Translations under genes and position numbers: made by a program
The notes under the pieces: generated by a model
What the model saw: only the letters and a program-made list of their open reading frames with translations
The model's database searches: none
Told to the model about the DNA's origin: nothing
In this document: one piece after another, positions 1 through 7,419 of the stretch
Layout: each line of letters begins with the position of its first letter
Position numbering within the stretch: position 1 is the stretch's first letter
Assembly (NCBI GenBank): GCA_013044415.1
Contig: JABEUO010000184.1
Location: 1 to 15,289 of the forward strand
Length of the DNA stretch: 15,289 nucleotides
Direction: 5' to 3'
Source of the DNA: Acidimicrobiaceae bacterium
GTDB lineage: Bacteria > Actinomycetota > Acidimicrobiia > Acidimicrobiales > Acidimicrobiaceae

Positions 1-49
1 CGGTTAGACTTATTGAGTCCTATGTGCCGCTATGTTGGTAGGGCACTGT

Positions 50-122
50 AGGGTAGTAGCTCAATTGGTAGAGCACCGGTCTCCAAAACCGGGGGTTGGG
101 GGTTCGAGTCCCTCCTGCCCTG
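50..122 (+). tRNA. trnW: tRNA-Trp (anticodon CCA)
   Basis: The 73-nt sequence folds into a full cloverleaf. The acceptor stem AGGGTAG (50-56) pairs with CTGCCCT (115-121) with one G-T wobble. The D-stem is GCTC/GAGC (59-62/71-74) and the anticodon stem CCGGT/ACCGG (76-80/88-92). The 7-nt loop CTCCAAA carries anticodon CCA at 83-85. The T-arm is GGGGG, TTCGAGT, CCCTC (98-114). The discriminator base is G122, as usual for bacterial tRNA-Trp. The 3' CCA is not encoded, because TGCTCG follows, so it must be added after transcription. Only 27 nt separate it from the secE start, so the tRNA is probably cut from the secE-nusG transcript. Confidence 0.97.
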
Positions 123-149
123 CTCGTCGACTAGCTATTGGTGATCACC

Positions 150-446
150 ATGAACCGCGAAACTAAGAGATTACTTCAGCGTCAAGGTCAAATTGACCAG
201 GACGGACAGCCCATCGCTCAAAAGGCCGCGCCCGCTCAGCGAACACGCCAAGAAGGAGGTCAGCGCACCTCCCCGAAGCAGTACTTCAATGAAGTTAAAG
301 GCGAGTTAAAAAAGGTCGACTGGGCTTCTAAGAAAGAAGTCAGGAACTACTCGGGCGTAGTTTTGGTAACGCTTGCCTTTACCGTGACGCTGATATTTTT
401 GCTCAATGTCCTCTTCTCGCGTCTAGTGATATTCCTTTTTAAATGA
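150..446 (+). CDS. secE: Preprotein translocase subunit SecE
   Basis: SecE is the small essential membrane subunit that clamps SecY in the SecYEG protein-export channel. From the ATG at 150 the protein is 98 residues, in the single-span size class of actinobacterial SecE. Residues about 1-44 are charged and polar (MNRETKRLLQRQGQ start). Residues about 45-64 hold the conserved amphipathic SecE segment (YFNEVKGELKKVDWASKKEV). A hydrophobic membrane span follows from about 68 to 97. In-frame TTG (138) and GTG (141) codons would add four or three residues. I prefer ATG 150 because MNRE-KR is the usual actinobacterial SecE N-terminus; no strong Shine-Dalgarno site supports any of the three. nusG follows after 4 nt, so the two are co-transcribed. 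Confidence 0.93.
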   Translation: MNRETKRLLQRQGQIDQDGQPIAQKAAPAQRTRQEGGQRTSPKQYFNEVKGELKKVDWASKKEVRNYSGVVLVTLAFTVTLIFLLNVLFSRLVIFLFK

Positions 447-450
447 TCGG

Positions 451-1155
451 TTGAACAATAAGGTGTCAGAATTTTCAGACGAATTTGAGGTTGCTGCGGA
501 CGGTTCTCTTGTCGAGGACGAGTTCACCGTGGGCGTTGTCGATGAAGACACGCTACTGAACGACGGCGACGAGGATGACGCGGCGGAGTTTGAGCTTCTC
601 GAGAGCCCGTACGACCGGAGCGGTGACTGGTATGTCATCCACTCTTATGCGGGGTACGAAAACAAGGTCAGGTCTAACCTCCAGGCCAGGATTGCTTCGA
701 TGGGCATGGAGGAGAGAATCTTTGAAGTTGAGATTCCCGTAGAGGACGTGACCGAGTTCAAAAATGGCAAGAAGGTCACCTCCCAGAAGAAGGTGTTTCC
801 CGGCTACATAATGGTCCGGTGCTATATGGATGACGATGTATGGCAGGTGGTTCGTAATACCCCGGGGGTCACCGGTTTCGTCGGGTTGGGCTCAAAGCCG
901 ACTTCGCTCTCTCGGCGAGAAGTCGAGTCGATGCTACAGTTCCAGACTGTCGCCCATGAGGCGCTCCGGAGGCTCAAGCCGAAGGTTGATTTTGAGATCG
1001 GTGAGACGGTGAGGGTCAAAGAAGGTCCTCTTGCGGACTTCTCTGGTGAGATATCGGAGATTAATGAAGACCAGATGAAGTTGAAGGTGCTCTTCAACAT
1101 CTTCGGTCGTGAGACCCCGGTTGAACTGGAATTTGCGCAGGTCTCAAAGCTTTAG
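451..1155 (+). CDS. nusG: Transcription termination/antitermination factor NusG
   Basis: NusG binds the RNA polymerase clamp, affects pausing and Rho-dependent termination, and can bridge polymerase to the ribosome. The 234-residue product has a very acidic extension (about 1-58), typical of actinobacterial NusG. The NGN domain follows from about 59 to 165, with WYVIHSYAGYENKV at 60-73, KKVFPGYIMVRC at 113-124 and VRNTPGVTGFVG at 134-145. The C-terminal KOW domain spans about 182-234, with GETVRVKEGPLADFSGEI at 184-201. The start taken is TTG at 451, 4 nt after the secE stop. A GTG at 463 is an in-frame alternative that would remove four residues; neither has a good Shine-Dalgarno site. Close coupling to secE may therefore matter for initiation. 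Identity is certain; the start is not. Confidence 0.95.
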   Translation: MNNKVSEFSDEFEVAADGSLVEDEFTVGVVDEDTLLNDGDEDDAAEFELLESPYDRSGDWYVIHSYAGYENKVRSNLQARIASMGMEERIFEVEIPVEDVTEFKNGKKVTSQKKVFPGYIMVRCYMDDDVWQVVRNTPGVTGFVGLGSKPTSLSRREVESMLQFQTVAHEALRRLKPKVDFEIGETVRVKEGPLADFSGEISEINEDQMKLKVLFNIFGRETPVELEFAQVSKL

Positions 1156-1235
1156 TTGGTTCATTTGCCGGGCTTTTTAGTCGCGGCTTTTGGTGAATGT
1201 TGTCGGGTCGATAGTAAGTTGAGGATGTATCAAAA

Positions 1236-1664
1236 ATGGCAAAGCGTACCGTTACTGCGGTTGTAAAGATTAACCTTCCAGCTGGTTCAGCTACCCCGGC
1301 TCCGCCGGTGGGTACCGCCCTTGGACCACACGGAATTCAGACAATGGAGTTCGTCAAGCAGTATAACGCTGCGACGGAAAGCCAAAAGGGGCAGATAATC
1401 CCCGTTGAAGTAACTATATTTAACGACCGCTCCTTCAGTTTTGTACTGAAGACCCCTCCGACCCCGGTTCTGGTTCGCCAGGCAGCCGGAGTTCCTAAGG
1501 GATCGGCCACGAATCGTAAAGTCCAAGTTGGGACGATTACGAGGGCACAGGTTGAAGAGATCGCAAGGACCAAGATGCCGGACTTAAACGCATATGACAT
1601 CGAGGCCGCTATCAAGCAAGTGATAGGGACCGCGGAGTCTATGGGTATCAAGCTGGCGGACTAG
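1236..1664 (+). CDS. rplK: 50S ribosomal protein L11
   Basis: L11 binds 23S rRNA at the GTPase-associated centre beside the L10-L7/L12 stalk and is the site at which thiostrepton-type antibiotics act. The 142-residue length is standard. The N-terminal domain holds the proline-rich loop (PAGSATPAPPVGTALGPHG, residues 15-33). It reads PPVGTALGPHG where many bacteria have PPVGPALGQHG. The C-terminal rRNA-binding domain runs from about residue 72 and includes the GVPKGSATNRKVQVGTIT stretch. The ATG is preceded by GAGGA (1221-1225) at 10-nt spacing. An 80-nt gap separates it from nusG; I see no convincing promoter or terminator there. rplA follows after 31 nt, the usual L11-L1 operon. Confidence 0.97.
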   Translation: MAKRTVTAVVKINLPAGSATPAPPVGTALGPHGIQTMEFVKQYNAATESQKGQIIPVEVTIFNDRSFSFVLKTPPTPVLVRQAAGVPKGSATNRKVQVGTITRAQVEEIARTKMPDLNAYDIEAAIKQVIGTAESMGIKLAD

Positions 1665-1666
1665 CA

Positions 1667-1678
1667 GCCCAAAAGGGC
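1667..1678 (+). other. Small hairpin between rplK and rplA
   Basis: GCCC (1667-1670) and GGGC (1675-1678) form a 4-bp stem with an AAAA loop three bases after the rplK stop. No T-tract follows, so it is not a terminator. It may only affect mRNA stability or L1 translation; the function is unknown and the structure is weak. Confidence 0.3.
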
Positions 1679-1695
1679 AGTATTGGGAGATCATT

Positions 1696-2430
1696 ATGGC
1701 AACGCTAACTAAAAGGCAAAAGGCTATGGCTACTGCCTTTGACAAGACAAAGCTTCACGCTCCGATCGAGGCTATTTCTATAGTCAAAAAGACGGCTACC
1801 GCCAAGTTTGACGAGACGGTTGAACTGGCAGTGAGGCTCGGAGTGGATCCCAGGAAGGCTGATCAGATAGTTAGGGGTACCGTCTCCCTTCCAGCCGGTA
1901 CCGGTAGGGAAGTACGTATTGCCGTCTTTGCGGCTGGCGAAGCAGCTCAAGAGGCTAAAGATGCCGGCGCTGACGTCGTTGGAGCCGATGACCTAGTGAA
2001 TCGGATCCAATCAGAAGGCTTTTTGGAGTTCGATGTGGCTATCGCTACCCCGGACATGATGGCGCAAGTTGGAAAGCTCGGTCGAGTTCTCGGCCCGAGG
2101 GGTCTGATGCCGAACCCCAAGACCGGGACGGTAACCACAGACGTCGCCAAGGCGGTAACAGAATTCAAAGGTGGAAGGGTAGAGTACCGCACCGACAAGG
2201 TCGGTATTATCCATCTCCCTATAGGTAAGGCCTCTTTTGGGCCTGAAAAGCTAGCCGAAAACTTTAGGGCTGCCTTAGAAGAACTTCAGAGGGCAAAGCC
2301 AGCTTCGGCTAAGGGAAAATACCTAAGGACGATTGCACTGTCCTCCTCGCAGGGCCCAGCGGTGAAAATTGATACTAACCGGGTCAGAATTTACGACGAG
2401 GAGATTCAGGCGGCGGCCAACGCCCAATAG
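1696..2430 (+). CDS. rplA: 50S ribosomal protein L1
   Basis: L1 forms the mobile stalk at the ribosomal E site and helps release deacylated tRNA. In many bacteria it also represses its own operon by binding the mRNA. The product is 244 residues, normal for the family. It carries the L1 signature in the middle domain (MMAQVGKLGRVLGPRGLMPN with PKTGTV following, residues about 117-142) and a conserved GGRVEYRTDKVGIIH segment after it. The start ATG has GGGAGA at 1685-1690, 5 nt upstream. I could not identify an L1-type binding motif before rplK or rplA by eye. The 148-nt region after the stop is the structured rplJ leader. Confidence 0.97.
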   Translation: MATLTKRQKAMATAFDKTKLHAPIEAISIVKKTATAKFDETVELAVRLGVDPRKADQIVRGTVSLPAGTGREVRIAVFAAGEAAQEAKDAGADVVGADDLVNRIQSEGFLEFDVAIATPDMMAQVGKLGRVLGPRGLMPNPKTGTVTTDVAKAVTEFKGGRVEYRTDKVGIIHLPIGKASFGPEKLAENFRAALEELQRAKPASAKGKYLRTIALSSSQGPAVKIDTNRVRIYDEEIQAAANAQ

Positions 2431-2578
2431 GGCAACTATATTCGTTCAGGTAGCTGAATTAACTTTCGATTCGCTCAAGAGGTCCGGTGCCGTGAGGCTC
2501 AAAGGTCGTTGACCGCCTGATGAGGCGATCTCTACGGGTCGGCAGAGAGAGCAGCTAGTTGTGTACCCGAGGAGAGAT
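2431..2578 (+). promoter_or_regulatory. Putative L10 leader (autoregulatory mRNA leader of rplJ-rplL)
   Basis: This non-coding stretch sits where the ribosomal protein L10 leader is found in many bacteria, just before rplJ. It has several clean pairings. TAGCTG (2451-2456) can pair with CAGCTA (2552-2557) to close the region. GCC-GTGA-GGC (2489-2498) has a GNRA-type loop. GGTC-GTT-GACC (2504-2514) competes with CGCCT-GATG-AGGCG (2514-2527). TCTCT/AGAGA (2529-2533/2544-2548) encloses a 10-nt loop. The TGATGA at 2518-2523 resembles one strand of a kink-turn, the motif L10 recognises. In the known system the L10-L12 complex binds the leader and represses rplJL. The assignment rests on position and structure; I could not run a covariance search. 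Confidence 0.55.
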
Positions 2579-3115
2579 ATGGACAATCCACGGCCAGAAA
2601 AGGTCGCGATCGTCGAAGAGTTAAAGGGTAGGTTCAAATCTGCCCAGGCAGTGCTGGTTACCGAGTACCGAGGCCTAAAGGTCACGGACCTTGAGGAGAT
2701 CAGGCGCAAGCTCAGAGACACAGGCGGCGAATACAAGGTGTTCAAAAACACCCTCGTAAGAATAGCCGCAGATCAAAGTGGACTATCAGAGTTGGATCAA
2801 CTACTCGTTGGTCCAACCGGATTGACGTTTGTTTCTGGAGACGTCGCTGAGGTGGCAAAGAGCCTCAGAGACCTTTCCAAGGCAAAGCCCGCCTTAGTAA
2901 TTAAAGGTGGAGTCCTATCAGGCAAACCAATCGGCGCCCAAGCCGCCCTTGCCTTGGCAGACCTCCCATCCAGGGATGCTTTGCTAAGTCAGATCGCTGG
3001 CGTAATGGCCGCGCCGATGAGGGATTTCGCCGGTCTGTTGAAGGCGCTTCCACAAAACTTCGCCTACGCCCTTTCGGCTCTGGTGGAGAAGAAGTCGCAA
3101 GACGAAGCGGCCTAA
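2579..3115 (+). CDS. rplJ: 50S ribosomal protein L10
   Basis: L10 anchors the L7/L12 dimers to 23S rRNA and so forms the base of the stalk that recruits translational GTPases. From ATG 2579 the product is 178 residues, typical for the family. The N-terminal RNA-binding domain is recognisable (PEKVAIVEELKGRFKSAQAV, then VTEYRGLKV and the GGEYKVFKNTLVRIA segment). The C-terminal helix that binds L7/L12 lies at about residues 140-175 (MRDFAGLLKALPQNFAYAL). A longer reading from GTG 2561 would add MYPRRD and would place the Shine-Dalgarno site AGGAG (2570-2574) inside the gene. The AGGAG lies 4 nt before ATG 2579, so I take that start. rplL follows after 66 nt. Confidence 0.95.
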   Translation: MDNPRPEKVAIVEELKGRFKSAQAVLVTEYRGLKVTDLEEIRRKLRDTGGEYKVFKNTLVRIAADQSGLSELDQLLVGPTGLTFVSGDVAEVAKSLRDLSKAKPALVIKGGVLSGKPIGAQAALALADLPSRDALLSQIAGVMAAPMRDFAGLLKALPQNFAYALSALVEKKSQDEAA

Positions 3116-3141
3116 GCCCAAGTGTAACAAAAAGCTTTCGG

Positions 3142-3154
3142 CCTCCTACGGAGG
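3142..3154 (+). promoter_or_regulatory. Hairpin before the rplL ribosome binding site
   Basis: CCTCC (3142-3146) and GGAGG (3150-3154) form a 5-bp stem around TAC. Both arms matter for initiation: GGAGG is itself a perfect Shine-Dalgarno-like sequence, and CTCCT (3143-3147) is complementary to the real rplL site AGGAG (3171-3175). The upstream arm can pair with either, so forming the hairpin would leave the rplL site open. This may help produce the several copies of L7/L12 needed per ribosome. The pairing is visible; the role is inference. Confidence 0.4.
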
Positions 3155-3181
3155 TGGTCGGAGATCGTAAAGGAGATCCTT

Positions 3182-3568
3182 ATGGCAACAAAACAAGAAG
3201 TACTCGATTCAATAGCAAATATGACAGTTCTTGAGCTCTCGGAGCTCCTCAAAGAGTTCGAAGAGCGTTTCGGAGTAACTGCGGCAGCACCTGTAGCCGT
3301 GGCGGCTGCGCCAGCAGCTGGTGGCGGCGGTGCAGAGGCCGCAGCGCCAGAGGAGCAGGACGAATTTGACGTCGTGCTGATCTCGGCTGGCGAGAAGAAG
3401 ATTCAGGTCATCAAGGAGGTAAGGACGCTTACCAACCTGGGCCTCAAAGAGGCTAAGGACCTCGTCGATGGGGCTCCCAAGCCGGTACTTGAGAAGGTCT
3501 CCAAGGAAGACGCGGAGAAGGCTAAGGGCCTCTTAGAGGGCGCCGGCGCAACCGTCGAACTCAAGTAA
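3182..3568 (+). CDS. rplL: 50S ribosomal protein L7/L12
   Basis: L7/L12 is the multicopy stalk protein that recruits and stimulates EF-G, EF-Tu and other factors. The product is 128 residues, a normal length. Residues about 1-32 are the dimerising N-terminal domain that binds L10. Residues about 33-58 are a flexible hinge rich in Ala and Gly (AAAPAAGGGGAEAAAPEEQ region). Residues about 60-128 form the globular factor-binding domain, with conserved KIQVIKEVRTLTNLGLKEAK followed by DLVDGAPKPV. The start is clear: AAAGGAG ends 6 nt before the ATG. A strong terminator-like hairpin lies 19 nt after the stop, so this gene probably ends most transcripts of the ribosomal protein unit. Confidence 0.98.
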   Translation: MATKQEVLDSIANMTVLELSELLKEFEERFGVTAAAPVAVAAAPAAGGGGAEAAAPEEQDEFDVVLISAGEKKIQVIKEVRTLTNLGLKEAKDLVDGAPKPVLEKVSKEDAEKAKGLLEGAGATVELK

Positions 3569-3587
3569 GTTAGGGATTTTATAATTT

Positions 3588-3629
3588 GCCCGGACGCCTC
3601 ATTTGGTGTCCGGGCTTAATCATTTTTTT
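3588..3629 (+). terminator. Rho-independent terminator or attenuator between rplL and rpoB
   Basis: GCCCGGACGCC (3588-3598) pairs with GGTGTCCGGGC (3605-3615) over 11 base pairs including one G-T wobble, with a 6-nt loop. Seven bases later comes a run of seven T (3623-3629). The gap between stem and T-run makes it a weaker terminator than ideal. That fits the partial rplL-rpoB attenuator known in E. coli, which lets a fraction of polymerases read on into rpoBC. It is the only strong intrinsic-terminator candidate I found in the window. Confidence 0.8.
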
Positions 3630-3670
3630 GGTTTGATGCTACGATAGACGCCAAGAAGGATTATTTATTC

Positions 3671-3695
3671 GATGCCAAAGAGATTCTTTGGTGTC
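3671..3695 (+). promoter_or_regulatory. Hairpin in the rpoB leader
   Basis: GATGCCAAAGA (3671-3681) can pair with TCTTTGGTGTC (3685-3695) around a 3-nt loop, giving 11 bp with two G-T wobbles. The upstream GACGCCAA (3647-3654) can pair with TTGGTGTC (3688-3695) instead, so two exclusive folds exist. TTTGGTGTC also occurs in the terminator arm (3602-3610). The remaining gap (3569-3858, 290 nt) has no gene. An rpoBC promoter is expected in it, but I could not identify one with confidence. Confidence 0.4.
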
Positions 3696-3846
3696 TTTGT
3701 GGTCTCCTTCTCGTCAGATTGGTGTATATTTAAAAGAGTCGTGCGCGGTGTCCCCTTTTTCAGGCTGTTTTCGCCGTATTGCCGCGCCCTCCAACAGGTA
3801 ATCAGACCAAATATTTCATCGATTTGTTACTAGCGCGCCTTCCTAT

Positions 3847-3851
3847 AGGAG
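3847..3851 (+). promoter_or_regulatory. Ribosome binding site of rpoB
   Basis: AGGAG lies 7 nt before the TTG at 3859. This fixes TTG as the rpoB start, since no in-frame ATG or GTG lies nearby. An ATG at 3852 overlaps the end of this site but is out of frame and reaches a stop after 16 codons, at 3902. Confidence 0.75.
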
Positions 3852-3858
3852 ATGTCAG

Positions 3859-6800
3859 TTGAACTCTCGTATTCAGTCACCCGAGAGATTCTCTTTCGCT
3901 AACCTAGCAGAGGTCATGCCTCTGCCTGACCTTATTGCGATACAGAGAGAGTCTTTTGATTGGTTCTTAGAGCACGGATTGGCCGAAACCTTCCGCGATA
4001 TCTCGCCGATCGAAGACTTCGGTGGTCAATTGCGGCTCGAGTTAGATTTCGACCCGAATGACCAAGATCTCAAGCCCCTTCCGAAATATAGCGAAGAGGA
4101 GTGCAGGGAGAAGGATCTCACCTATTCGATCCCGATCTTTGTCAAAGCGACATTCTCTAACCGTGTGACGGGGGAGATCAAAGAGCAGACGGTATTTATG
4201 GGCGACTTTCCGATGATGACCGAGAAGGGTACCTTCATCATCAACGGAACCGAGAGGGTCGTTGTCTCCCAGCTGGTCCGCTCGCCAGGTGTGCTCTTCC
4301 AGGCGGGTAGGGACGGAAAGACTGTCCTTACTGCGACCATCCATCCCTATCGTGGTGAGTGGATTGAGTTTGACGTCGAGCGGAAGCCCGGTAGGGATAT
4401 CAACGTAGGCGCTCGAGTCGCAAGGAAGAGGCGGCTAAGCCTCTTTACTGTTGTGCGTGCTCTAGGTTACGACCAGGTTGACGTGATCGATAGGCTCGTG
4501 AGTCACTTTGACTACCTTGGCGCTCAGTGGGAGAAAGAGCGTTCCGACGGTCTAACCCAGGATGGAGCCCTCGTTGAGATCTTTCGAAAGGCTCGCCCTG
4601 GTGAGCCTCCGACCCTCGACGCAGCCAGAAACTACTTTGAGAACGCATTTTTTTCATCGAAGAGATACGACCTAACCAAGGTCGGTCGGTATAAGTTAGC
4701 CCGAAAGCTGGGCCCAGAGATCACCAAGATGTCCGAGATCCTGGGAATTGATCTCGAACATCCAGGTGACAACGAGACCGTTTTGCACCGAAATGAGATC
4801 CTCACTACTGCGACTTACATGCTCCACCTGGCGGATAACGCCCAGGGCTATCGCATGGACGATCAGGACCACTTTGCCAATAGGAGGGTTCGTAGCGTCG
4901 GAGAGCTGATCCAGAACCAATTGAGGCTCGGCCTTTCGAGGCTTGAGAGGTTGGTCCGCGAGCGGATGACGACCCAAGACGTCGAGGCTATTACCCCTCA
5001 GACCTTGATCAACATCAGGCCGGTGGTAGCTGCGATTCGAGAGTTCTTTGGGACTTCGCAGCTTTCTCAGTTCATGGATCAGAACAATCCCCTTTCGGGT
5101 CTAGCCCATAAGCGCAGGCTTTCGGCGCTAGGACCGGGTGGTCTTTCCAGAGAGCGCGCAGGATTCGAAGTGCGAGACGTCCACACATCCCACTATGGCA
5201 GGATGTGTCCGATCGAGACACCAGAAGGTCCGAACATCGGCCTAATTGGGGCGCTTGCAACCTATGCAAAGGTGAACGATTTCGGTTTCATCGAGACTCC
5301 CTATCGAAAGGTAGTCGACGGCAAGGTAACAGACGAGATCGTCTACCTCGCTGCCGATGAGGAGGAGGAGTACGTCATAGCCCAGGCTAATGCGAAGATC
5401 TCTCCAGATGGAAGCTTTAGTGAAGATCGAGTACTAGCAAGAAGATCGCCACTTGGGGCCGGCGTAAGGGTCGAGGGTAACACGACGACCTACGGACTGA
5501 CCTCAGAGGTTGACTTTGTGCCGCCGTCAGAGATCGACATGATGGACGTCTCCCCGAAGCAGATCGTCTCTGTCTCAACCTCTCTTATTCCATTTGTCGA
5601 ACACGACGACGCTAACAGGGCCTTGATGGGCGCAAACATGCAGAAGCAGGCGGTTCCGCTCGTGGTGCCCGAAGCGCCCTATATCGGTACCGGAGTCGAA
5701 GCGAGGGCGGCCAGGGATGCCGGCGATGTTCTTTTGGCCGAGGGATCGGGTGTTGTTACGGACGTTTCTGGCGAAGTTATAACTGTCGAATACGACCCGG
5801 GTCAGACCAATAGGCTTGGGGTTCCGCTGGGTCGCAAACTTCACCGCCTGCTGAAGTTCCGCCGTTCCAACCAGAATACTTGTATGAATCAGAAGATTCT
5901 GGTCGAGGTGGGTCAGAGGGTGGAGAAGGGTGACGTCCTCGCCGACGGTCCATCTACCCATAACGGGGAACTCGCCCTCGGAAAGAACCTTCTGGTGGCT
6001 TTCATGCCATGGGAGGGTTACAACTACGAGGACGCGATAATCCTCTCGGAGAGACTGGTAAAAGACGACGTCCTTACGTCGATCCACATTGAAGAGTACG
6101 AGATCGATGCCCGGGATACCAAACTCGGGGCCGAGGAGATTACTAGGGATATCCCGAACCTGTCCGACGAAGTTACCGCTGATCTCGATGAGCGTGGGAT
6201 TATTCGTATCGGAGCCGAGGTCGGTCCGGGAGACATCCTCGTAGGAAAGGTTACCCCGAAGGGTGAAACCGAGCTTACGCCAGAAGAGAGGCTCTTGAGG
6301 GCCATATTTGGCGAGAAGTCCAGGGAAGTCCGAGACACTTCGCTAAAGGTTCCTCACGGAGAGTCCGGAAAGGTTATCGACGTCAGGGTATCGACCAGGG
6401 ATGATACTTCTGAACTCCCCCCAGGTGTAAATCAGCTGGTAAGAGTGTATGTGGCCCAAAGGCGCAAGATTACCGAGGGAGACAAGTTAGCCGGTAGGCA
6501 CGGTAACAAGGGGGTTATTTCCAAGATTCTCCCGGTCGAGGATATGCCCTACTTTGCTAACGGCATGCCGGTAGATATCATCCTTAGCCCGCTTGGCGTT
6601 CCGAGCCGTATGAACGTAGGCCAGGTACTTGAGAGTCACCTCGGTTACGCCGCAAGGTGGGGATGGTCGGGTAATGAACTCGCCAAGCCGCCGATAAGTG
6701 GGACGGAGACCAAGACCCGTCCGCGAACCGAGCCCTCTACCTGGATTGCTACGCCGGTTTTCGACGGAGCCCACTGGGACGAAGAGGACAAGGCTGGGAT

Positions 6801-7419
6801 CAAGCCGACGATTCAACAGATCTTTGAGGATCTAAACCCTGAGTCGGACGAGAGCGGAAGGCTCATCGGGATTGACGGCAAGGCGGAGTTGTACAACGGA
6901 CGAACTGGCGAGAAGTACGACAACAGGATTTCAGTCGGCTACGTCTACATCCTCAAGCTCGCCCACCTTGTTGATGACAAGATCCACGCAAGGTCGACCG
7001 GACCATACTCAATGATCACCCAACAGCCTTTGGGTGGTAAGGCGCAGTTCGGTGGTCAGCGTTTTGGAGAGATGGAGGTATGGGCCCTCGAAGCCTACGG
7101 AGCTGCATATGCGCTCCAGGAACTGCTCACCATCAAGTCCGACGACGTGCTAGGGCGCGTGAAGGTCTATGAGTCGATAGTCAAGGGAGAGAATATCCCA
7201 GAGCCGGGTATCCCAGAGAGCTTCAAGGTATTGATAAAAGAGATGCAATCCCTGTGTCTGAATGTGGAGGTTATCTCCTCATCGGGCGAAGAGATACAGA
7301 TGAAAGAGCTAGATGAGTCGGCCTATAGAACTGCGGAAGAGTTGGGTATTGACCTATCTCGCCCAGAACGTGGATCCGACTTTGATGACCAGCTCCGTGG
7401 AAATGAGAGGGGTCTATAG
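3859..7419 (+). CDS. rpoB: DNA-directed RNA polymerase subunit beta
   Basis: RpoB forms one jaw of RNA polymerase and half of the active-site cleft. The 1186-residue length fits actinobacterial beta. The rifampicin region is at 399-426 (TSQLSQFMDQNNPLSGLAHK then RRLSALGP). Residues Q404, D407, H417, R420, S422 and L424 match the sensitive forms at E. coli 513, 516, 526, 529, 531 and 533. MCPIETPEGPNIGL is at 449-462. MPWEGYNYEDAI is at 716-727, with E724 and D725 corresponding to E. coli E813 and D814. GDKLAGRHGNKG is at 874-885, with the two active-site lysines K876 and K884. The C-terminal clamp segments (HLVDDKIHARSTGPYS and QQPLGGKAQFGGQRFGEMEV) are intact. The start is TTG with a good ribosome binding site. 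The stop abuts the rpoC start. Confidence 0.98.
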   Translation: MNSRIQSPERFSFANLAEVMPLPDLIAIQRESFDWFLEHGLAETFRDISPIEDFGGQLRLELDFDPNDQDLKPLPKYSEEECREKDLTYSIPIFVKATFSNRVTGEIKEQTVFMGDFPMMTEKGTFIINGTERVVVSQLVRSPGVLFQAGRDGKTVLTATIHPYRGEWIEFDVERKPGRDINVGARVARKRRLSLFTVVRALGYDQVDVIDRLVSHFDYLGAQWEKERSDGLTQDGALVEIFRKARPGEPPTLDAARNYFENAFFSSKRYDLTKVGRYKLARKLGPEITKMSEILGIDLEHPGDNETVLHRNEILTTATYMLHLADNAQGYRMDDQDHFANRRVRSVGELIQNQLRLGLSRLERLVRERMTTQDVEAITPQTLINIRPVVAAIREFFGTSQLSQFMDQNNPLSGLAHKRRLSALGPGGLSRERAGFEVRDVHTSHYGRMCPIETPEGPNIGLIGALATYAKVNDFGFIETPYRKVVDGKVTDEIVYLAADEEEEYVIAQANAKISPDGSFSEDRVLARRSPLGAGVRVEGNTTTYGLTSEVDFVPPSEIDMMDVSPKQIVSVSTSLIPFVEHDDANRALMGANMQKQAVPLVVPEAPYIGTGVEARAARDAGDVLLAEGSGVVTDVSGEVITVEYDPGQTNRLGVPLGRKLHRLLKFRRSNQNTCMNQKILVEVGQRVEKGDVLADGPSTHNGELALGKNLLVAFMPWEGYNYEDAIILSERLVKDDVLTSIHIEEYEIDARDTKLGAEEITRDIPNLSDEVTADLDERGIIRIGAEVGPGDILVGKVTPKGETELTPEERLLRAIFGEKSREVRDTSLKVPHGESGKVIDVRVSTRDDTSELPPGVNQLVRVYVAQRRKITEGDKLAGRHGNKGVISKILPVEDMPYFANGMPVDIILSPLGVPSRMNVGQVLESHLGYAARWGWSGNELAKPPISGTETKTRPRTEPSTWIATPVFDGAHWDEEDKAGIKPTIQQIFEDLNPESDESGRLIGIDGKAELYNGRTGEKYDNRISVGYVYILKLAHLVDDKIHARSTGPYSMITQQPLGGKAQFGGQRFGEMEVWALEAYGAAYALQELLTIKSDDVLGRVKVYESIVKGENIPEPGIPESFKVLIKEMQSLCLNVEVISSSGEEIQMKELDESAYRTAEELGIDLSRPERGSDFDDQLRGNERGL

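Noticed and set aside
1..49. Possible promoter before tRNA-Trp
   Set aside because: TTGAGT (13-18) and TATGTT (31-36) look like elements but are only 12 nt apart. No pair with proper spacing was found, and the true promoter may lie outside the window.
1156..1235. Terminator between nusG and rplK
   Set aside because: GCCG (1167-1170) and CGGC (1184-1187) precede TTTT, but the stem is only 4 bp with a 13-nt loop, too weak to call.
3719..3730. TATATT (3725-3730) as a -10 element of an rpoB promoter
   Set aside because: No acceptable -35 lies 16-18 nt upstream; the nearest TTGTGG is 21 nt away. A promoter is likely somewhere in the gap, but I cannot place it.
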